From Actinomycetes bacterium (GTDB taxonomy: Bacteria > Actinomycetota > Acidimicrobiia > Acidimicrobiales > Acidimicrobiaceae), in assembly GCA_021777475.1 (NCBI GenBank), contig JAJYDM010000013.1, forward strand, positions 1-37,534: a DNA stretch of 37,534 nt. The letters are read 5' to 3'. Positions 18,537-27,553 of the stretch are shown here, piece by piece. The translations under genes and the position numbers were made by a program. The notes under the pieces are model-generated. The model made no database searches and was not told where the DNA came from. It was given only the letters and a program-made list of their open reading frames with translations. Numbering within the stretch: the first letter of the stretch is position 1; every line of letters starts with the position of its first letter.

Positions 18537-19247
18537 ATGTCTTTTGCGCAGACGGAGAGGGAACTCGTTAAGGTTTCTGTTAGCAAACGAAACCAAAAGG
18601 GCGAGGATCTGGGCACGATTGATCTCGACCCGACGATCTTCGGCCATCAGCCAAATATTTCACTTCTTCACCAGGTGGTCACCGCGCAGCTGGCAGCGGC
18701 CCGTGCGGGAACTCAGAGCACGAAAACGCGTTCTCAGGTTTCCGGGGGTGGAGCTAAGCCGTTCCGACAGAAGGGGACGGGTCGAGCCCGCCAAGGTTCC
18801 ACCAGGGCACCTCACTGGACCGGCGGTGGTGTTGCGCTTGGTCCTAAGCCAAGGAAGTACACGCAGAGGACTCCCAAGAAGATGATTCGCCTGGCATTGC
18901 TGCAAGCGCTTTCCGATAGGGCCCAGTCTGGCGCAATTGTGGTTGTCGACGCATGGAGTTTCCCCAATATCAAGACAAAGGATGCGTCAGCCGCCCTTAA
19001 GGCTCTCGAACTTAAAGGAAGAGTTCTTGTAGTCGTCGATCCATACGACTACAACACGGTAAGGAGTTTTGCAAATATTCCAGAGGTTCAGTTGCTCGAT
19101 GTTGAGGAGCTGAACGTCTATGACATCCTAAAGAGCGACGTTGTGGTCTTTACGGAGAATGTGCTTCCTGGCGCTGGAGAAGAAGTTGACAGTGCTTCGG
19201 TGGAAGTCGTATTTAGTTCACCCGAGTCCGAAGAAGGTGAGGACTAA
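18537..19247 (+). CDS. rplD: 50S ribosomal protein L4
   Basis: L4 lines the exit tunnel and in E. coli represses the S10 operon. The 236-residue product has the long tunnel loop with GGGAKPFRQKGTGRARQGS (about 63-81), then VALGPKPRKYTQRTPKK. The Glu-rich C-terminus (SSPESEEGED) extends a little beyond the usual end. Its TAA overlaps the rplW ATG by one base (TAATG), giving translational coupling. Confidence 0.97.
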   Translation: MSFAQTERELVKVSVSKRNQKGEDLGTIDLDPTIFGHQPNISLLHQVVTAQLAAARAGTQSTKTRSQVSGGGAKPFRQKGTGRARQGSTRAPHWTGGGVALGPKPRKYTQRTPKKMIRLALLQALSDRAQSGAIVVVDAWSFPNIKTKDASAALKALELKGRVLVVVDPYDYNTVRSFANIPEVQLLDVEELNVYDILKSDVVVFTENVLPGAGEEVDSASVEVVFSSPESEEGED

Positions 19248-19537
19248 TGGAGAATCCACGCTCGATAATTCTCAAACCCGTGGTGTCAGAGAAGTCTTAT
19301 AAATCAATGGACGAGAATTTCTACACTTTCGTTGTGGCGCCCCGTGCCAACAAGATCGAGATCCGCAAAGCTGTGGAACAGATTTTTGGCGTGAAGGTAT
19401 TGAATGTCAATACCTTGAATCGCAAAGGTAAAAGGAAGAAGAGTCGCCGGAGCGGTGAATACTCCTCCAAGCCCGATACCAAGAGGGCGATTGTAAAGCT
19501 GGCCGAGAACGATCGTATCGATTTGTTCGAGAAGTAA
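19247..19537 (+). CDS. rplW: 50S ribosomal protein L23
   Basis: L23 sits at the tunnel exit and docks trigger factor and SRP. The 96-residue product has IILKPVVSEKSY near the start, YTFVVAPRANKIEIRKAVEQIFGVKVLNVN in the core (positions about 26-55), and a basic KGKRKKSRR segment. The ATG overlaps the rplD stop. rplB starts 14 bases downstream. Confidence 0.97.
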   Translation: MENPRSIILKPVVSEKSYKSMDENFYTFVVAPRANKIEIRKAVEQIFGVKVLNVNTLNRKGKRKKSRRSGEYSSKPDTKRAIVKLAENDRIDLFEK

Positions 19538-19551
19538 GCAAAGAGTGATAA

Positions 19552-20388
19552 ATGGCAATTAGAAAAAGAAAGCCAACCAGTGCAGGGCGAAGATTCCAGT
19601 CGGTTTCCGATTTTTCGGAGATAACTAAGAGTACTCCTGAGCGTTCGCTTCTTGCCCCGCAACAGCGTTCCGGTGGTCGCAACAGTTACGGCCGCAAAAC
19701 GTCGAGACACCGTGGCGGTGGCCACAAGCGTCAGTATCGCTTGATTGACTTTAAGCGCAACAAAGATGGAGTGCCCGCCAGGGTGGCCGCAATCGAATAT
19801 GATCCGAACCGAAATGCCCGTATCGTTCTCTTGCACTACTTTGATGGCGAGAAGCGCTACATTTTGGCTCCCGCGAAGTTGAACGTGGGTGACGTGGTTT
19901 CGAGCGGAATAGATGCCGATATCAAGGTTGGTTGCGCTCTTCCGTTGCGCAATATTCCGGTTGGTACAGTCGTCCACAACGTGGAGCTTCGGCCCGGACA
20001 GGGCGGGAAGATGGCGCGTGGAGCTGGCATGAGCATTCAGCTGGTGGCCAAAGAGGGCGACTTCGCAACCCTGAGACTTCCGTCGACGGAAATGCGTAAG
20101 GTGCCGATTGACTGCCGTGCAACGGTTGGCGAGGTCGGCAACTCAGAGCATGAACTGATTTCGATCGGCAAAGCCGGTCGTAACCGTTGGAAGGGTATCA
20201 GGCCTCAAACTCGTGGTGTTGCCATGAACCCTGTCGACCATCCGCTCGGCGGTGGTGAGGGCAAGACCTCCGGAGGCCGTCATCCGGTATCTCCATGGGG
20301 ACAGACAGAAGGTCGTACCAGGTCGTTAGTCAAGGAATCTGACAAGTTGATTATCAGAAGGCGCCGTGGTCGCGGCGCTCGGCGATAG
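19552..20388 (+). CDS. rplB: 50S ribosomal protein L2
   Basis: L2 is needed for subunit association and peptidyl transfer. The 278-residue product has the N-terminal [12 protein letters not shown], the RNA-binding block with [17 protein letters not shown], and the catalytic-centre region [18 protein letters not shown], which contains the conserved histidine. The C-terminus is highly basic ([12 protein letters not shown]). Length is standard. Confidence 0.98.
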   Translation: MAIRKRKPTSAGRRFQSVSDFSEITKSTPERSLLAPQQRSGGRNSYGRKTSRHRGGGHKRQYRLIDFKRNKDGVPARVAAIEYDPNRNARIVLLHYFDGEKRYILAPAKLNVGDVVSSGIDADIKVGCALPLRNIPVGTVVHNVELRPGQGGKMARGAGMSIQLVAKEGDFATLRLPSTEMRKVPIDCRATVGEVGNSEHELISIGKAGRNRWKGIRPQTRGVAMNPVDHPLGGGEGKTSGGRHPVSPWGQTEGRTRSLVKESDKLIIRRRRGRGARR

Positions 20389-20400
20389 GAAGTAGCTAGC

Positions 20401-20679
20401 ATGCCTCGTAGTTTGAAAAAGGGTCCATTTGTAGATGATCACCTTCTCAAGAAGGTTGACATTCAGAATGCCGCGAATGAAAAGAGGGTCATCAAGACCT
20501 GGTCCAGGCGTTCAACGATCATCCCAGACATGGTTGGACACACCATTGCCGTTCACGATGGCCGCAAGCATATCCCGGTATACATCACTGAGTCGATGGT
20601 TGGTCACAAGTTGGGTGAGTTCGCCCCAACTCGTACCTTCCGTTTCCACGCTGGCCAGGAAAGGGCAGGGAGGCGATAA
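20401..20679 (+). CDS. rpsS: 30S ribosomal protein S19
   Basis: S19 lies in the 30S head near S13. The 92-residue product begins [19 protein letters not shown] and contains [19 protein letters not shown] and [13 protein letters not shown], all family signatures. The ATG at 20401 has GGAAG about eight bases upstream. Its TAA overlaps the rplV ATG by one base. Confidence 0.98.
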   Translation: MPRSLKKGPFVDDHLLKKVDIQNAANEKRVIKTWSRRSTIIPDMVGHTIAVHDGRKHIPVYITESMVGHKLGEFAPTRTFRFHAGQERAGRR

Positions 20680-21362
20680 TGACTGCGGTAAAGACAAATG
20701 AGAAGCCTGGGACCCGGGCCGTTCTCAGCTCGTACCGGGCTTCCGCCTACAAGTTTCGCGAAGTACTGAATCTGATTCGGGGACGCGACATCAAGACTGC
20801 AAAGGAGATTCTTTCGGGTCTTGAACGCGATGTTGCAGGTGTGATTGGCAAGCTGCTGGATTCTGCGATTGCAAATGCGGTGAACAACGACCGCATTTCA
20901 GCGGACGAACTCTACGTTGCGTCGTGCTATGCGGACGAAGGTCCTACCATGAAACGTTTCCGTGCCCGCGCCAGAGGCCGCGCTGGCGCCATTCGCAAGA
21001 GGACAGCCCATGTCACGGTTATTGTTGCTCGCATGGAAGATGCCCAGTTGAAGGTGATCCGTTCTAAGCGGGATGCCGAAGAGGCCAACCGCCGTGCGCG
21101 TCGGGTTGCCCGCACCAGGGGAAGCGCGGCAACAAGAAAGGCCGCTTCGGAAAAGCAGCCTGAGGTCACCGAGACTATAGAGGCTGGACAGGTTACGGCA
21201 ACGGTGGACACCGTAACCGAAGAAGTGACATCAGCTGTCGAAGTCGAGCAGGTTGACGAGACCACTGCAGCAGGGAACGGTGTGGCTGACCAGAGCCAGG
21301 AGACTGCAGAGGTTGTAGACGAAGCTGCTGATTCAGCCGAGTCTGAGGAAGAGGAGAAGTAA
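20679..21362 (+). CDS. rplV: 50S ribosomal protein L22 with long acidic tail
   Basis: L22 lines the exit tunnel. The core (residues 1-115) has [17 protein letters not shown], the tunnel hairpin with [18 protein letters not shown], and THVTV-like RTAHVTVIV. Typical family members stop near 110-130 residues. Here the product has 227, with a basic stretch and then about 85 residues rich in Glu, Val, Thr and Ala, ending SEEEEK. The tail is low complexity and probably disordered. Its TAA is two bases before the rpsC ATG. Confidence 0.96.
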   Translation: MTAVKTNEKPGTRAVLSSYRASAYKFREVLNLIRGRDIKTAKEILSGLERDVAGVIGKLLDSAIANAVNNDRISADELYVASCYADEGPTMKRFRARARGRAGAIRKRTAHVTVIVARMEDAQLKVIRSKRDAEEANRRARRVARTRGSAATRKAASEKQPEVTETIEAGQVTATVDTVTEEVTSAVEVEQVDETTAAGNGVADQSQETAEVVDEAADSAESEEEEK

Positions 21363-21364
21363 AG

Positions 21365-22324
21365 ATGGGTCAGAAGGTAAATCCCTATGGATTCCGTCTT
21401 GGCGTAACGACAGACTGGAAATCGCGTTGGTTTGACGACCGCACCTACCAGGACTCTGTGATACAGGACTGGAGGATCAGGAATTTTCTCAGCACTGAAC
21501 TCGAGTCGGCCGCTGTGTCGCGTATTGAGGTTGAGAGGACCAGAGACCGTCTGAAGGTTGACATACACACTGCTCGCCCAGGAATTGTGATTGGACGGAA
21601 GGGAGCGGAAGCCGAGCGTCTTAGGGCCAAGCTCGTCGAGATCACGGGAAATGCCAAGGTGCAACTCAATATTCAGGAAATCAAGCAGCCAGAATTGGAT
21701 GCTGCCCTGGTTGCACAGGGCATTGCCGATCAACTTTCACGCAGGGTCAGCTTTCGGCGCGCAATGAAGCGGGCAATTCAGTCTGTTGAAAAGGCTGGCG
21801 GCCAGGGTGTGAAGGTGCAGTGCTCAGGTCGTTTGGGTGGTGCTGAAATGTCGAGGAAAGAGCAGTACCGTGAAGGGCGTGTTCCTCTGCACACCCTGCG
21901 GGCCGATATTGATTACGGTTTCCGCGAGGCACGCACCACTTTTGGCCGCATTGGTGTCAAGGTTTGGATCTACAAAGGTGACATTCTTCCGTACAAGGTT
22001 TCCACAGGTGAGCCGACGGCGAAAGAAATCCCCATAACGGATACATCCGCCAAGCCCAAGAGAGTGATCAGCGCTGGCGGTGGACGCCGTCGCCCAGAGC
22101 AGGGCGCTCCGGGTTCTTCGACCGCCGTCATTCCTGAAGAGGTTGTCGACACTGAAGTCACCGAGGTGGTAGTCGCACCGGTGCCTGAAGCTGTGGAGAG
22201 CGTCAAGAGCCCAATGCCTGTTAATGACGAACTTGAAGAATTGCTTGCTGAAGAGGAAGATATTGAGCGTCGCACCCGCGACGGGCATCATGAGACACCT
22301 CACTTCAAGCGGGAGGTTGACTAA
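21365..22324 (+). CDS. rpsC: 30S ribosomal protein S3 with acidic C-terminal extension
   Basis: S3 lines the mRNA entry channel and has helicase activity. The 319-residue product starts [14 protein letters not shown]. It has the KH domain with [16 protein letters not shown] and the C-domain [21 protein letters not shown]. After about residue 225 comes a tail of roughly 90 residues that is rich in Val, Glu and Pro and contains [15 protein letters not shown]. Usual lengths are 210-275, so the tail is long. rplP starts two bases later. Confidence 0.97.
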   Translation: MGQKVNPYGFRLGVTTDWKSRWFDDRTYQDSVIQDWRIRNFLSTELESAAVSRIEVERTRDRLKVDIHTARPGIVIGRKGAEAERLRAKLVEITGNAKVQLNIQEIKQPELDAALVAQGIADQLSRRVSFRRAMKRAIQSVEKAGGQGVKVQCSGRLGGAEMSRKEQYREGRVPLHTLRADIDYGFREARTTFGRIGVKVWIYKGDILPYKVSTGEPTAKEIPITDTSAKPKRVISAGGGRRRPEQGAPGSSTAVIPEEVVDTEVTEVVVAPVPEAVESVKSPMPVNDELEELLAEEEDIERRTRDGHHETPHFKREVD

Positions 22325-22326
22325 CA

Positions 22327-22761
22327 ATGTTGATGCCTAGAAAGGTAAAACACCGCAAGGTGCAGCGTGGTAGAAGGTCCGGACTTTCCAAAGGTGGCAA
22401 CGAGCTGAGCTTTGGCACGTTCGGAATTCAAGCGCTGGAAGCATGTTGGCTTAGTGCGCGGCAGATCGAGGCAGCTCGTATTGCGATGACGCGCCATGTG
22501 CGCAGAGGTGGCAAGGTCTGGATTCGTGTTTTCCCGGACAAGCCCGTCACTCAGAAGCCAGCCGAGACAAGAATGGGTTCAGGCAAGGGAAATCCGGAGT
22601 TCTGGGTCGCTGTTGTAAAGCCAGGACGGATTCTTTTTGAACTCGATGGGGTTTCAGAGGAGCTCGCGCGTGCTGCCATGGAAAGAGCAATTCAGAAGCT
22701 GCCAATCAAGGCCCGCTTCATTGTCAAGGAGTACGCAGATCTTTCGGGAGGTGAGAAGTAA
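22327..22761 (+). CDS. rplP: 50S ribosomal protein L16
   Basis: L16 helps position tRNA at the A site. The 144-residue product begins [19 protein letters not shown], so ATG 22327 is the natural start. It is preceded by GGGAGG within the rpsC end. [39 protein letters not shown] and KPGRILFE are diagnostic segments. The TAA overlaps the rpmC ATG. Confidence 0.98.
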   Translation: MLMPRKVKHRKVQRGRRSGLSKGGNELSFGTFGIQALEACWLSARQIEAARIAMTRHVRRGGKVWIRVFPDKPVTQKPAETRMGSGKGNPEFWVAVVKPGRILFELDGVSEELARAAMERAIQKLPIKARFIVKEYADLSGGEK

Positions 22762-22976
22762 TGGCAAAGACCGCAGAACTTAGGGCTATGGCACCGGATG
22801 AGCTGGTGACAAAGCTTACGGAGGCGCAGTCAGAACTTTTCAATCTTCGTTTCCAGGTAGCGACCGCACAGTTGACAGACGTGGCCAGGGTCCGCACCCT
22901 GAAACGAGAAATAGCCAGGATTTTGACGCTTCTCAAAGAAAAGGAACTTGGAATCGCAGTGGGTGGTGAGGGGTAA
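22761..22976 (+). CDS. rpmC: 50S ribosomal protein L29
   Basis: L29 is a two-helix protein near the tunnel exit beside L23. The 71-residue product has [20 protein letters not shown] and the family core [20 protein letters not shown], then [15 protein letters not shown]. It overlaps rplP upstream and rpsQ downstream by one base each (TAATG), so it is translated as part of a coupled chain. Confidence 0.97.
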   Translation: MAKTAELRAMAPDELVTKLTEAQSELFNLRFQVATAQLTDVARVRTLKREIARILTLLKEKELGIAVGGEG

Positions 22977-23266
22977 TGAGCGAATCAGAGAGCGTAGAAA
23001 TGGAATCGTCATCTCGACCTAATCGTCGGAAGTTTCGTGAGGGCACGGTTGTGTCATCGTCAATGGACAAGACACTCGTGGTAGCCATCATCGAACGAGT
23101 TCGTCACCCTCGATACAAGAAGACCGTTCAGCGCACCAAGAAGCTGTATGTCCATGACGCAAATAACGAGGCAGGTGTTGGCGATAGTGTCAGGGTCGCC
23201 GAGACTCGGCCGCTTTCGAAGCTAAAGCGCTGGAGGCTTGTGGAGATCGTGGAGCGTGCAAGGTGA
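22976..23266 (+). CDS. rpsQ: 30S ribosomal protein S17
   Basis: S17 is an early 16S rRNA binder with an OB fold. The 96-residue product has a variable polar start of about 18 residues. The core reads [19 protein letters not shown] and [18 protein letters not shown], then [20 protein letters not shown]. The N-terminal extension is modest. Its TGA overlaps the rplN GTG by four bases (GTGA). Confidence 0.97.
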   Translation: MSESESVEMESSSRPNRRKFREGTVVSSSMDKTLVVAIIERVRHPRYKKTVQRTKKLYVHDANNEAGVGDSVRVAETRPLSKLKRWRLVEIVERAR

Positions 23267-23631
23267 TCCAGCAAGAGACAAGACTTAAAGTTGCCGATAA
23301 CTCCGGAGCGAGAGAGGTGCTTTGCATCAAGGTGTTGGGTGGTTCACGCAGACGCTACGCCTCAATTGGCGACATCATTGTCGGCACCGTTAAGGATGCT
23401 ATTCCGGGGGCCGCTGTAAAAAAAGGTGATGTCGTGAAGTGTGTCGTGGTACGAACAACCAAGGAACGTCGCAGAGCAGATGGTTCATACATCCGCTTTG
23501 ACGAGAATGCCGCCGTGCTGATCAATGATGCAAAGCAGCCGAGAGGCACGCGTATTTTCGGCCCGGTGGGGCGCGAGCTTCGTGATAAGCAGTTCATGAG
23601 AATTATTTCTCTTGCGCCGGAGGTGATCTAA
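23263..23631 (+). CDS. rplN: 50S ribosomal protein L14
   Basis: L14 forms an intersubunit bridge. The 122-residue product is of exact family length, with [32 protein letters not shown] and the C-terminal REKQFMRI-like [19 protein letters not shown] at 23263 is inside the rpsQ stop overlap. The gene ends with GGAGGTGAT, which is the ribosome site for the next gene. Confidence 0.98.
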   Translation: MIQQETRLKVADNSGAREVLCIKVLGGSRRRYASIGDIIVGTVKDAIPGAAVKKGDVVKCVVVRTTKERRRADGSYIRFDENAAVLINDAKQPRGTRIFGPVGRELRDKQFMRIISLAPEVI

Positions 23632-23937
23632 TTGCGTCTACGTAAGGGTGACAAGGTCCAGGTTCTTTCTGGCAAAGACGTGGGTAAGGTCGGCGAGATA
23701 ATTACCGTATTCCCGAAGGACAGCAAAGTTATTGTCGAGGGAGTGAATTCAGTTCGCAAACACCAGCGGCCTACGAAGTCCATGCAAAGTGGCGGTATTC
23801 TCGACAAGCTCATGCCGATTCAAGCCTCAAACGTGGCTGTCGTATGTTCAAAGTGCGGAGTGACTCGCGTTGCCTACAAAGTTGATGTTTCTGGTGCCAA
23901 GAGCCGAGTTTGCCGTAAGTGCGGAGGTGATCTGTAA
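23632..23937 (+). CDS. rplX: 50S ribosomal protein L24, zinc-ribbon form
   Basis: L24 initiates 50S assembly. The 101-residue product has a KOW motif in [19 protein letters not shown] and the conserved [17 protein letters not shown]. The C-terminus has CSKCG and CRKCG, a four-cysteine site found in many Gram-positive and actinobacterial L24 proteins. The start is TTG at 23632, directly after the rplN stop. It is backed by a near-complete anti-Shine-Dalgarno match (GGAGGTGAT) five bases upstream. TAATG overlap to rplE. Confidence 0.97.
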   Translation: MRLRKGDKVQVLSGKDVGKVGEIITVFPKDSKVIVEGVNSVRKHQRPTKSMQSGGILDKLMPIQASNVAVVCSKCGVTRVAYKVDVSGAKSRVCRKCGGDL

Positions 23938-24503
23938 TGGCTCAACAGTCCATTGAGATGCCCCGTCTTAAGGTGAAGTACAATGACGAGATCCGCTCCC
24001 GGTTGAAGGAGAGTTTGGGCTTCGCGAACATTATGCAGGTCCCAAAGCTTGAGAAAATTGTACTCAACATAGGTGTTGGCAAAGCTTTGCAGCAGGCATC
24101 GCAGCTCGAGGGTGCGCTCAGGGACCTCGAGATTGTCACAGGTCAGAAGCCGGTCGTGACACGCGCGCGGAAGTCAGTTGCGGCCTTCAAGCTACGGGAA
24201 GGTAACGCGATTGGGGCGAAGGTCACCCTTAGAGGTGATCGCATGTGGGAGTTTTTCGATCGATTGGTGAGCATTTCAATTCCGAGAATCAGGGACTTCC
24301 GGGGTCTTAATCCGAAGTCTTTTGATGGCAAGGGCAACTACACCTTTGGTGTCACTGAGCAGCTGATATTTGCTGAGATTGACTATGACAAGGTAGACAC
24401 GGTGCGGGGTATGGATATAACAATCGTGACCTCAGCGGAGACGGACGACGCCGGCCGGGCTCTTCTGAGCGCATTTGGTTTCCCATTCAAGCGGGAAGGG
24501 TAG
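23937..24503 (+). CDS. rplE: 50S ribosomal protein L5
   Basis: L5 binds 5S rRNA and contacts P-site tRNA. The 188-residue product has a short extension, then [49 protein letters not shown] and the [20 protein letters not shown] loop follow. Normal length. The start ATG overlaps the rplX stop by one base. Confidence 0.98.
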   Translation: MAQQSIEMPRLKVKYNDEIRSRLKESLGFANIMQVPKLEKIVLNIGVGKALQQASQLEGALRDLEIVTGQKPVVTRARKSVAAFKLREGNAIGAKVTLRGDRMWEFFDRLVSISIPRIRDFRGLNPKSFDGKGNYTFGVTEQLIFAEIDYDKVDTVRGMDITIVTSAETDDAGRALLSAFGFPFKREG

Positions 24504-24513
24504 CAGGAGCATC

Positions 24514-24699
24514 ATGGCCAAGAAGGCATTGATTCAAAAACAACAAGCGACGCCCAAGTTCAAGGTACGTGCCTACACGAGATGCAGGCGCTGTGGTCGT
24601 CCCCATTCGGTATTTCGAAAGTTTGGTCTTTGCAGAATCTGTTTACGAGAGATGGTGCACCATGGTGAGATTCCTGGCGTCACGAAGTCGAGCTGGTAG
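24514..24699 (+). CDS. rpsZ: 30S ribosomal protein S14 type Z
   Basis: S14 of the short, zinc-binding type, in the 30S head. The 61-residue product begins [20 protein letters not shown]. It has two CxxC pairs in [13 protein letters not shown] and GLCRICLRE, then the end [15 protein letters not shown]. The ATG at 24514 has CAGGAG close upstream. An in-frame ATG at 24475, within rplE, was rejected because it adds 13 unrelated residues. Confidence 0.97.
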   Translation: MAKKALIQKQQATPKFKVRAYTRCRRCGRPHSVFRKFGLCRICLREMVHHGEIPGVTKSSW

Positions 24700-24714
24700 G
24701 AGGACGGTAAAAGC

Positions 24715-25119
24715 ATGACAATGACAGATCCAATAGCTGACATGCTGACCCGTATTCGTAACGGGAATGTGGCGATGCACGACACTATCCGCATGCCAGG
24801 CTCAAATTTGCGGGAGGCTCTTGCAGCCATTCTTGCCAGGGAGGGCTTCATATCTGGGTATGAGGTTGTGGATGTGCCGGGCAAGCCGGGCAAGGTGCTT
24901 CAGATCGAAATGAAGTACTCGCACGACCGTTCAAGGACGATATCTGGTATTCAGAGGGTGTCGAAGCCGGGACTTCGGGTGTACTCACGGGCCGACGCGA
25001 TTCCTCGCGTGTTGGGCGGATTGGGTGTGGCCGTATTGTCGACTTCGAAGGGTTTGATGACGGATTCAGAGGCGCGTCGCAACAGAATCGGCGGCGAGGT
25101 CCTCTGCTATGTCTGGTAG
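24715..25119 (+). CDS. rpsH: 30S ribosomal protein S8
   Basis: S8 binds the central 16S rRNA domain and represses the spc operon in E. coli. The 134-residue product begins [18 protein letters not shown]. The C-terminal motif [26 protein letters not shown] includes the conserved RNA-binding STSKG. An ATG at 24721 is an equally plausible start. GGAGG at 24699-24703 fits either. Confidence 0.97.
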   Translation: MTMTDPIADMLTRIRNGNVAMHDTIRMPGSNLREALAAILAREGFISGYEVVDVPGKPGKVLQIEMKYSHDRSRTISGIQRVSKPGLRVYSRADAIPRVLGGLGVAVLSTSKGLMTDSEARRNRIGGEVLCYVW

Positions 25120-25144
25120 CGGGTTCTAGGACAAAGGAAAGACT

Positions 25145-25684
25145 ATGTCTCGTATTGGTAAAGTTCCGGTTCAGGTTCCTGCAGGAGTGAATGTTGAGAT
25201 CTCGGGAAGCACTGTGAAGGTGCAGGGACCAAGAGGTACGCTCGAGCGTACCTTCCCGTCTGAGATTTCGATTAGGAGAGATGGCGAAACTATTGTGGTC
25301 GAGCGTCCAAATGATGAAAGGCGCAACCGCGCGTTGCACGGTCTATCGAGGACTCTCGTTTCCAACATGGTTGTAGGAGTGACTGACGGATTCAACAAAG
25401 AGCTGGAAATTGTCGGTGTCGGGTACAGGGCAGCGGCCAAGTCCCCCACTGAGCTGGAGCTTGCGCTCGGATTCTCTCACCCAGTTGTTGTCCCCGCACC
25501 CAATGGCGTGACGTTTGAGACGCCGCAGCCCACAAGGATCAACATCAAAGGGATCGACAAAGAGCTTGTTGGTCAGGTTGCGGCAAATATTCGTAAGATA
25601 CGTAAGCCTGAACCTTATAAGGGTAAGGGAGTCCGGTATCTCGGTGAGAAGGTACTCCGTAAGGCTGGTAAGTCAGGCAAGTAG
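25145..25684 (+). CDS. rplF: 50S ribosomal protein L6
   Basis: L6 lies near the factor-binding site. The 179-residue product has [28 protein letters not shown], and the second-domain signature [25 protein letters not shown] near the end (about 155-179). Length is typical. AAAGGAAAG precedes the ATG. A 76-base gap follows, containing a small TTTGTC/GACAAA hairpin (25689-25706), and then rplR. Confidence 0.97.
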   Translation: MSRIGKVPVQVPAGVNVEISGSTVKVQGPRGTLERTFPSEISIRRDGETIVVERPNDERRNRALHGLSRTLVSNMVVGVTDGFNKELEIVGVGYRAAAKSPTELELALGFSHPVVVPAPNGVTFETPQPTRINIKGIDKELVGQVAANIRKIRKPEPYKGKGVRYLGEKVLRKAGKSGK

Positions 25685-25760
25685 TGGGCATTTGTCACGT
25701 TCGACAAAGTTGTCCTAGGGCGTTAGTGCTCGGTTAAATGGTATTGGAAGGAAAGTTTAG

Positions 25761-26126
25761 ATGTCATCGACGACGCATAGCTCACAGGCGCTAAGACAGA
25801 AGCGTCATTTCAGAGTTCGGCGGCTTGTGGTGGGTTCTAGCAAGAGACCACGACTGGCAGTGTTCCGATCCAACAAGCACATTGTTGCCCAATTGATTGA
25901 TGATTCCGCCAGTAAGACTTTGGTTGCAGCCTCGACTGTCGAGAGTGAGTTCAAAGGGAAGGCAACGGGCAATATTGAGGCCGCCCGAAAAGTGGGAGAG
26001 GTGTTGGCATCCCGGGCAAAGGAGCAGGGAATTTCTGTCGTCGTGTTTGACCGAGGTGGTTTCAAGTATCACGGCAGAGTCGCTGCACTTGCAGATGGGG
26101 CTCGCGCCGGTGGATTGGAGTTTTAG
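25761..26126 (+). CDS. rplR: 50S ribosomal protein L18
   Basis: L18 binds 5S rRNA with L5. The 121-residue product has the basic start [10 protein letters not shown], then [20 protein letters not shown], and the family end [26 protein letters not shown] (short segments seen at about 98-121). AAGGAAAG lies about eight bases before ATG 25761. rpsE starts two bases after the stop. Confidence 0.97.
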   Translation: MSSTTHSSQALRQKRHFRVRRLVVGSSKRPRLAVFRSNKHIVAQLIDDSASKTLVAASTVESEFKGKATGNIEAARKVGEVLASRAKEQGISVVVFDRGGFKYHGRVAALADGARAGGLEF

Positions 26127-26128
26127 GA

Positions 26129-26674
26129 ATGGCTGAGACTGGATTCGAAGAGCGCACGATAAAAGTAAACCGTGTTGCCAAGGTGGTCAAGGGAGGTAGA
26201 AGATTTTCCTTCACCGCCCTAATGGTCATCGGAGATGGTCATGGAAAGGTTGGTCTCGGCTACGGCAAGGCCAAAGAGGCGGGTTTGGCAGTTCAGAAGG
26301 GGATCGAAGAGGCCAAGAAGAATCTCTTTGATGTTCCATTGGCTGGTACAACTATAACTCACCCCACGATTGGTCACGCAGGTGCTGGACGGGTTCTGTT
26401 GAAGCCGGCTGCGCCAGGCACAGGTGTTATAGCAGGTGGTGCAGCGAGAGCGATTTTGGAGATGGCGGGAATTCACGACATCTTGGCGAAGAGCCTCGGA
26501 TCCTCAAATGGAATCAATGTCGCTCATGCCACGATTGCTGGACTCAAAAGCCTCAAGAGGCCTGACGAGATTGCCGCACTTAGAGGAAAGTCAGCGGATG
26601 AGATAGTTCCGCATGGAATCTTGAATGCATACAATGAATCCAAAGCCCGTGCTAACAGTGGGGAGGCTGGATAA
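26129..26674 (+). CDS. rpsE: 30S ribosomal protein S5
   Basis: S5 acts in decoding fidelity at the mRNA entry. The 181-residue product starts with [20 protein letters not shown], the S5 RNA-binding domain. It continues with [20 protein letters not shown] and the C-domain [19 protein letters not shown] and [15 protein letters not shown]. Positions known for spectinomycin resistance (the KVVKGGRRF loop) look wild type. The TAA overlaps the rpmD start. Confidence 0.97.
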   Translation: MAETGFEERTIKVNRVAKVVKGGRRFSFTALMVIGDGHGKVGLGYGKAKEAGLAVQKGIEEAKKNLFDVPLAGTTITHPTIGHAGAGRVLLKPAAPGTGVIAGGAARAILEMAGIHDILAKSLGSSNGINVAHATIAGLKSLKRPDEIAALRGKSADEIVPHGILNAYNESKARANSGEAG

Positions 26675-26865
26675 TGGCCGAAAAGAAATTAGTTGTTCAA
26701 CAGGTTCGTTCATCCATTGGAACCAAGCCTAAGCACAGAGGAACTCTCCGGGCTCTGGGACTTGGCCGCATTGGAAAGAGTAATACTCACGCTGACCGTC
26801 CGGAGATTCGGGGCATGATCGCAAAGGTGAGCCACCTCGTGTCGGTAGAGGAAAAAGAGGCATAG
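26674..26865 (+). CDS. rpmD: 50S ribosomal protein L30
   Basis: L30 is a small large-subunit protein absent from some lineages. The 63-residue product has KKLVVQQVRSSIGTKPKHR and TLRALGLGRIGKSNTHADR, then IRGMIAKVSHLVSVEE, a full match to the family layout. ATG overlaps the rpsE stop (TAATG). rplO begins two bases after its stop. Confidence 0.97.
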   Translation: MAEKKLVVQQVRSSIGTKPKHRGTLRALGLGRIGKSNTHADRPEIRGMIAKVSHLVSVEEKEA

Positions 26866-26867
26866 AG

Positions 26868-27368
26868 ATGATAAAGCTGCATGATCTGGCTCCTGCCGCA
26901 GGCGCCACTAAGCGTGAAAAGCGGGTTGGTAGAGGTACCGCCGGTAGAGGCGGAAAGACGGCGGGTAGAGGAACAAAAGGACAGGGAGCGCGCGATACGA
27001 TTCCCGCTGGTTTTGAAGGTGGCCAGCTTCCGCTGGTGCAGAGAATACCCAAACTTAAAGGTTTCAAGAATCCGTTTCGTGTCGAATACAACGTCGTGAA
27101 CCTAGACGATATCGAGGCCTTGGCATCCAAAGGCGAAGTCGTCATCGACATTGAGGTGCTAAAGGCGTATGGCCTTGTTTCAAAAAATGGACTTGTGAAG
27201 GTATTGGGAAGCGGTAAGCTCAACACCGGTGTAACGGTTTCGGCGCATGCATTTTCTGAGTCGGCGCAGTCGGCAATTGCCGCGAAGGGTGGATCAACTA
27301 TAAAGGTGGATCTGCCGTTTGGCAATGGTCGTCCACCAGCAAAGGGCAACGCTATTACAAACAGGTAA
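26868..27368 (+). CDS. rplO: 50S ribosomal protein L15
   Basis: L15 is a late assembly protein that contacts 23S rRNA through an extended basic N-terminus. The 166-residue product starts MIKLHDLAPAAGATKREKRV and has the Gly/Arg/Lys-rich GRGTAGRGGKTAGRGTKGQ. FEGGQLPLVQRIPKLKGFKN and the C-terminal VSAHAFSESAQSAI follow. It is the last gene before a strong intrinsic terminator, so the spc run ends here rather than continuing into secY. Confidence 0.97.
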   Translation: MIKLHDLAPAAGATKREKRVGRGTAGRGGKTAGRGTKGQGARDTIPAGFEGGQLPLVQRIPKLKGFKNPFRVEYNVVNLDDIEALASKGEVVIDIEVLKAYGLVSKNGLVKVLGSGKLNTGVTVSAHAFSESAQSAIAAKGGSTIKVDLPFGNGRPPAKGNAITNR

Positions 27369-27385
27369 TTATGGCTTCGTAAGCG

Positions 27386-27424
27386 AACAGGTGGTCGGTT
27401 GCGTTCTGGCCACCTGTTTTTGTT
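27386..27424 (+). terminator. strong intrinsic terminator after rplO
   Basis: AACAGGTGGTC (27386-27396) pairs with GGCCACCTGTT (27408-27418) over 11 pairs with one G-T. A T-tract TTTTTGTT (27417-27424) follows immediately. It is the clearest intrinsic terminator in the window. It implies that secY-adk-map has its own promoter or depends on read-through. Confidence 0.88.
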
Positions 27425-27428
27425 ATAA
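27399..27428 (+). promoter_or_regulatory. candidate secY promoter inside the terminator
   Basis: TTGCGT (27399-27404) lies in the terminator loop and TTATAA (27423-27428) just after the T-tract, with an 18-base spacer. Hexamers and spacing equal those before rplC. The start would be near 27435, leaving a leader of about 120 bases. Confidence 0.4.
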
Positions 27429-27501
27429 AGACGCCTCTGTATTCGAAATTTGCTGACTGTTGAACTAGTGTGAACAAGAGCTTCAGAAGTAAGTGAAGGC
27501 A

Positions 27502-27518
27502 TTGGGAGAACCTCCCAA
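27502..27518 (+). promoter_or_regulatory. small hairpin in the secY leader
   Basis: TTGGGAG (27502-27508) pairs with CTCCCAA (27512-27518) around a 3-base AAC loop. It hides the only GGGAG motif upstream of the TTG at 27527, so it could affect translation initiation if that start is used. Confidence 0.4.
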
Positions 27519-27553
27519 CTGTCGCCTTGGAGAGACGAACTGGCGGTTATTTG

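Noticed and set aside
20927-21733. 268-codon ORF on the minus strand across rplV and rpsC
   Set aside because: It is the mirror of two conserved genes. Its Ser/Val/Thr-rich sequence is what the acidic repeats of L22 give on the other strand.
26729-27502. 257-codon ORF on the minus strand across rpmD and rplO
   Set aside because: It lies wholly opposite conserved ribosomal protein genes and the terminator, with Pro/Leu/Ser-rich filler and no recognisable domain.
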